Source: Schleiferiaceae bacterium
GTDB taxonomy: Bacteria > Bacteroidota > Bacteroidia > Flavobacteriales > Schleiferiaceae
Reading direction: 5' to 3'
Assembly (NCBI GenBank): GCA_030829675.1
Contig: JAURAE010000074.1
Span: 1-5,918, forward strand
DNA length: 5,918 nucleotides
Part shown: piece after piece, positions 5,623 through 5,918 of the stretch
Layout: the number at the start of each line of letters is the position of its first letter
How positions within the stretch are numbered: position 1 is the first letter of the stretch
Notes under the pieces: generated by a model
Told to the model about the DNA's origin: nothing
The model's input: only the letters and a program-made list of their open reading frames with translations
Databases searched by the model: none
Position numbers and translations under genes: made by a program

Positions 5623-5918
5623 CCTAGATTGTGATGAGAATGGTGATCTATACATTCTTGGCTCCACGGGATCGGATGATTTCGGGGTGACGGCCAGCGC
5701 GTATGATACCTCCTTTGCCGCGGGGCAGCAGGTAACGGCGGAATATTACACCTTCACGCAAGGCACGGACCTCTTTGTAGCGCATATCACGGCCAATGGA
5801 ACCCAGTTGGTGGGAAGTACGTACCTCGGCGGTGCGGGTAATGACGGCATCAACACGAACCTCGGTTTTAATTACGGGGACAGCTACCGCGGCGACATTG
5901 AAGTAGGGCGCAACGGCG
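5383..5918 (+). repeat. SBBP propeller repeat units (at least three, degenerate)
   Basis: Three protein-level repeats start at about 5383 (STYTGSSSDNFGY, then FDDNGNAFGGG), 5582 (SSYLGGSNLDQPY, then CDENGDLYILGST) and 5816 (STYLGGAGNDGIN, cut by the window edge). Each has the core S-x-Y-x-G-x-S/G-x-D/L-D/N followed by D-x-N-G-(N/D)-(A/L)-(F/Y), as in SBBP blades. The first spans the normal frame and the other two are in the shifted frame. The units are spaced about 199 and 234 nt apart, so inserts between blades vary. DNA identity between units is low, so these are old repeats rather than recent duplications. Confidence 0.75.
5552..5918 (+). CDS. Continuation of the SBBP beta-propeller protein in the shifted frame, 3'-truncated by window edge
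   Basis: Frame 2 is open from 5552 to the window end and carries on the propeller exactly where the first frame fails. Joined after Lys286, the protein reads DVALSK then FSSDGTQLLWSSYLGG, the classic SBBP phrase (D-x-F-V-A-K-x-x-x-x-G-x-x-x-x-S-T-Y-L-G-G). It continues with SLDCDENGDLYILGSTG, then TDLFVAHITANGTQLVGSTY and LGGAGNDG, a second full repeat. This is not an independent gene: an ATG in this frame at 5534 exists, but it would encode no signal peptide and would start mid-repeat. Whether the break is a sequencing or assembly indel, a real mutation or a recoding site cannot be decided here; an error or recent mutation is the simplest reading because the downstream frame shows no further decay. 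Confidence 0.85.

Noticed and set aside
1..5918. A novel defence system, CRISPR array, insertion sequence or prophage
   Set aside because: No direct repeats with spacers, terminal inverted repeats, transposase, integrase or toxin/antitoxin-like genes were seen; most of the window is housekeeping.

Overview
The window looks like chromosomal DNA of a Bacteroidota bacterium, probably a flavobacterium-like marine or freshwater lineage of intermediate GC. This rests on four signs. Starts lack convincing Shine-Dalgarno sequences. There is a perfect TAnnTTTG promoter box before prfB. The RNase G resembles the Bacteroidota type as I remember it. The last gene encodes a secreted protein with a DUF7948-type N-terminal domain and SBBP beta-propeller repeats, a kind of surface protein common in this phylum. 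No database search was possible, so genus-level placement is not attempted.

Layout. Positions 2-1111 (+) hold the 3' part of an RNase E/G gene (rng), its 5' end lying outside the window. It ends in a strong intrinsic terminator (1129-1164). Only 15 bases later recX (1180-1632, +) begins. Three tightly packed minus-strand genes follow, read from right to left: a threonine aldolase-family PLP enzyme (3455-2436), a divergent TrpF-like protein (2439-1783) and a 55-residue zinc-ribbon protein (1796-1629). They overlap by 4 and 14 nt and so form a likely translationally coupled operon. The last one meets recX tail to tail with a 4-nt overlap. A 56-nt divergent promoter region separates the operon from prfB (3512-4618, +), encoding peptide chain release factor 2. 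After a 74-nt gap comes the secreted SBBP protein (from 4693, +). Its reading frame breaks at about 5551 by an apparent one-base insertion, then continues in the next frame to the window edge.

How the genes relate. rng, recX and prfB are housekeeping genes for RNA processing, control of recombination and translation termination. The minus-strand trio is the least ordinary part. It pairs an amino-acid aldolase with an isomerase-fold protein that keeps the TrpF catalytic Cys and Asp but lacks the usual substrate-binding Arg region, plus a tiny Zn-ribbon protein. No mobile element, CRISPR array, tRNA or rRNA was seen. All stretches over 300 bases are covered by genes.
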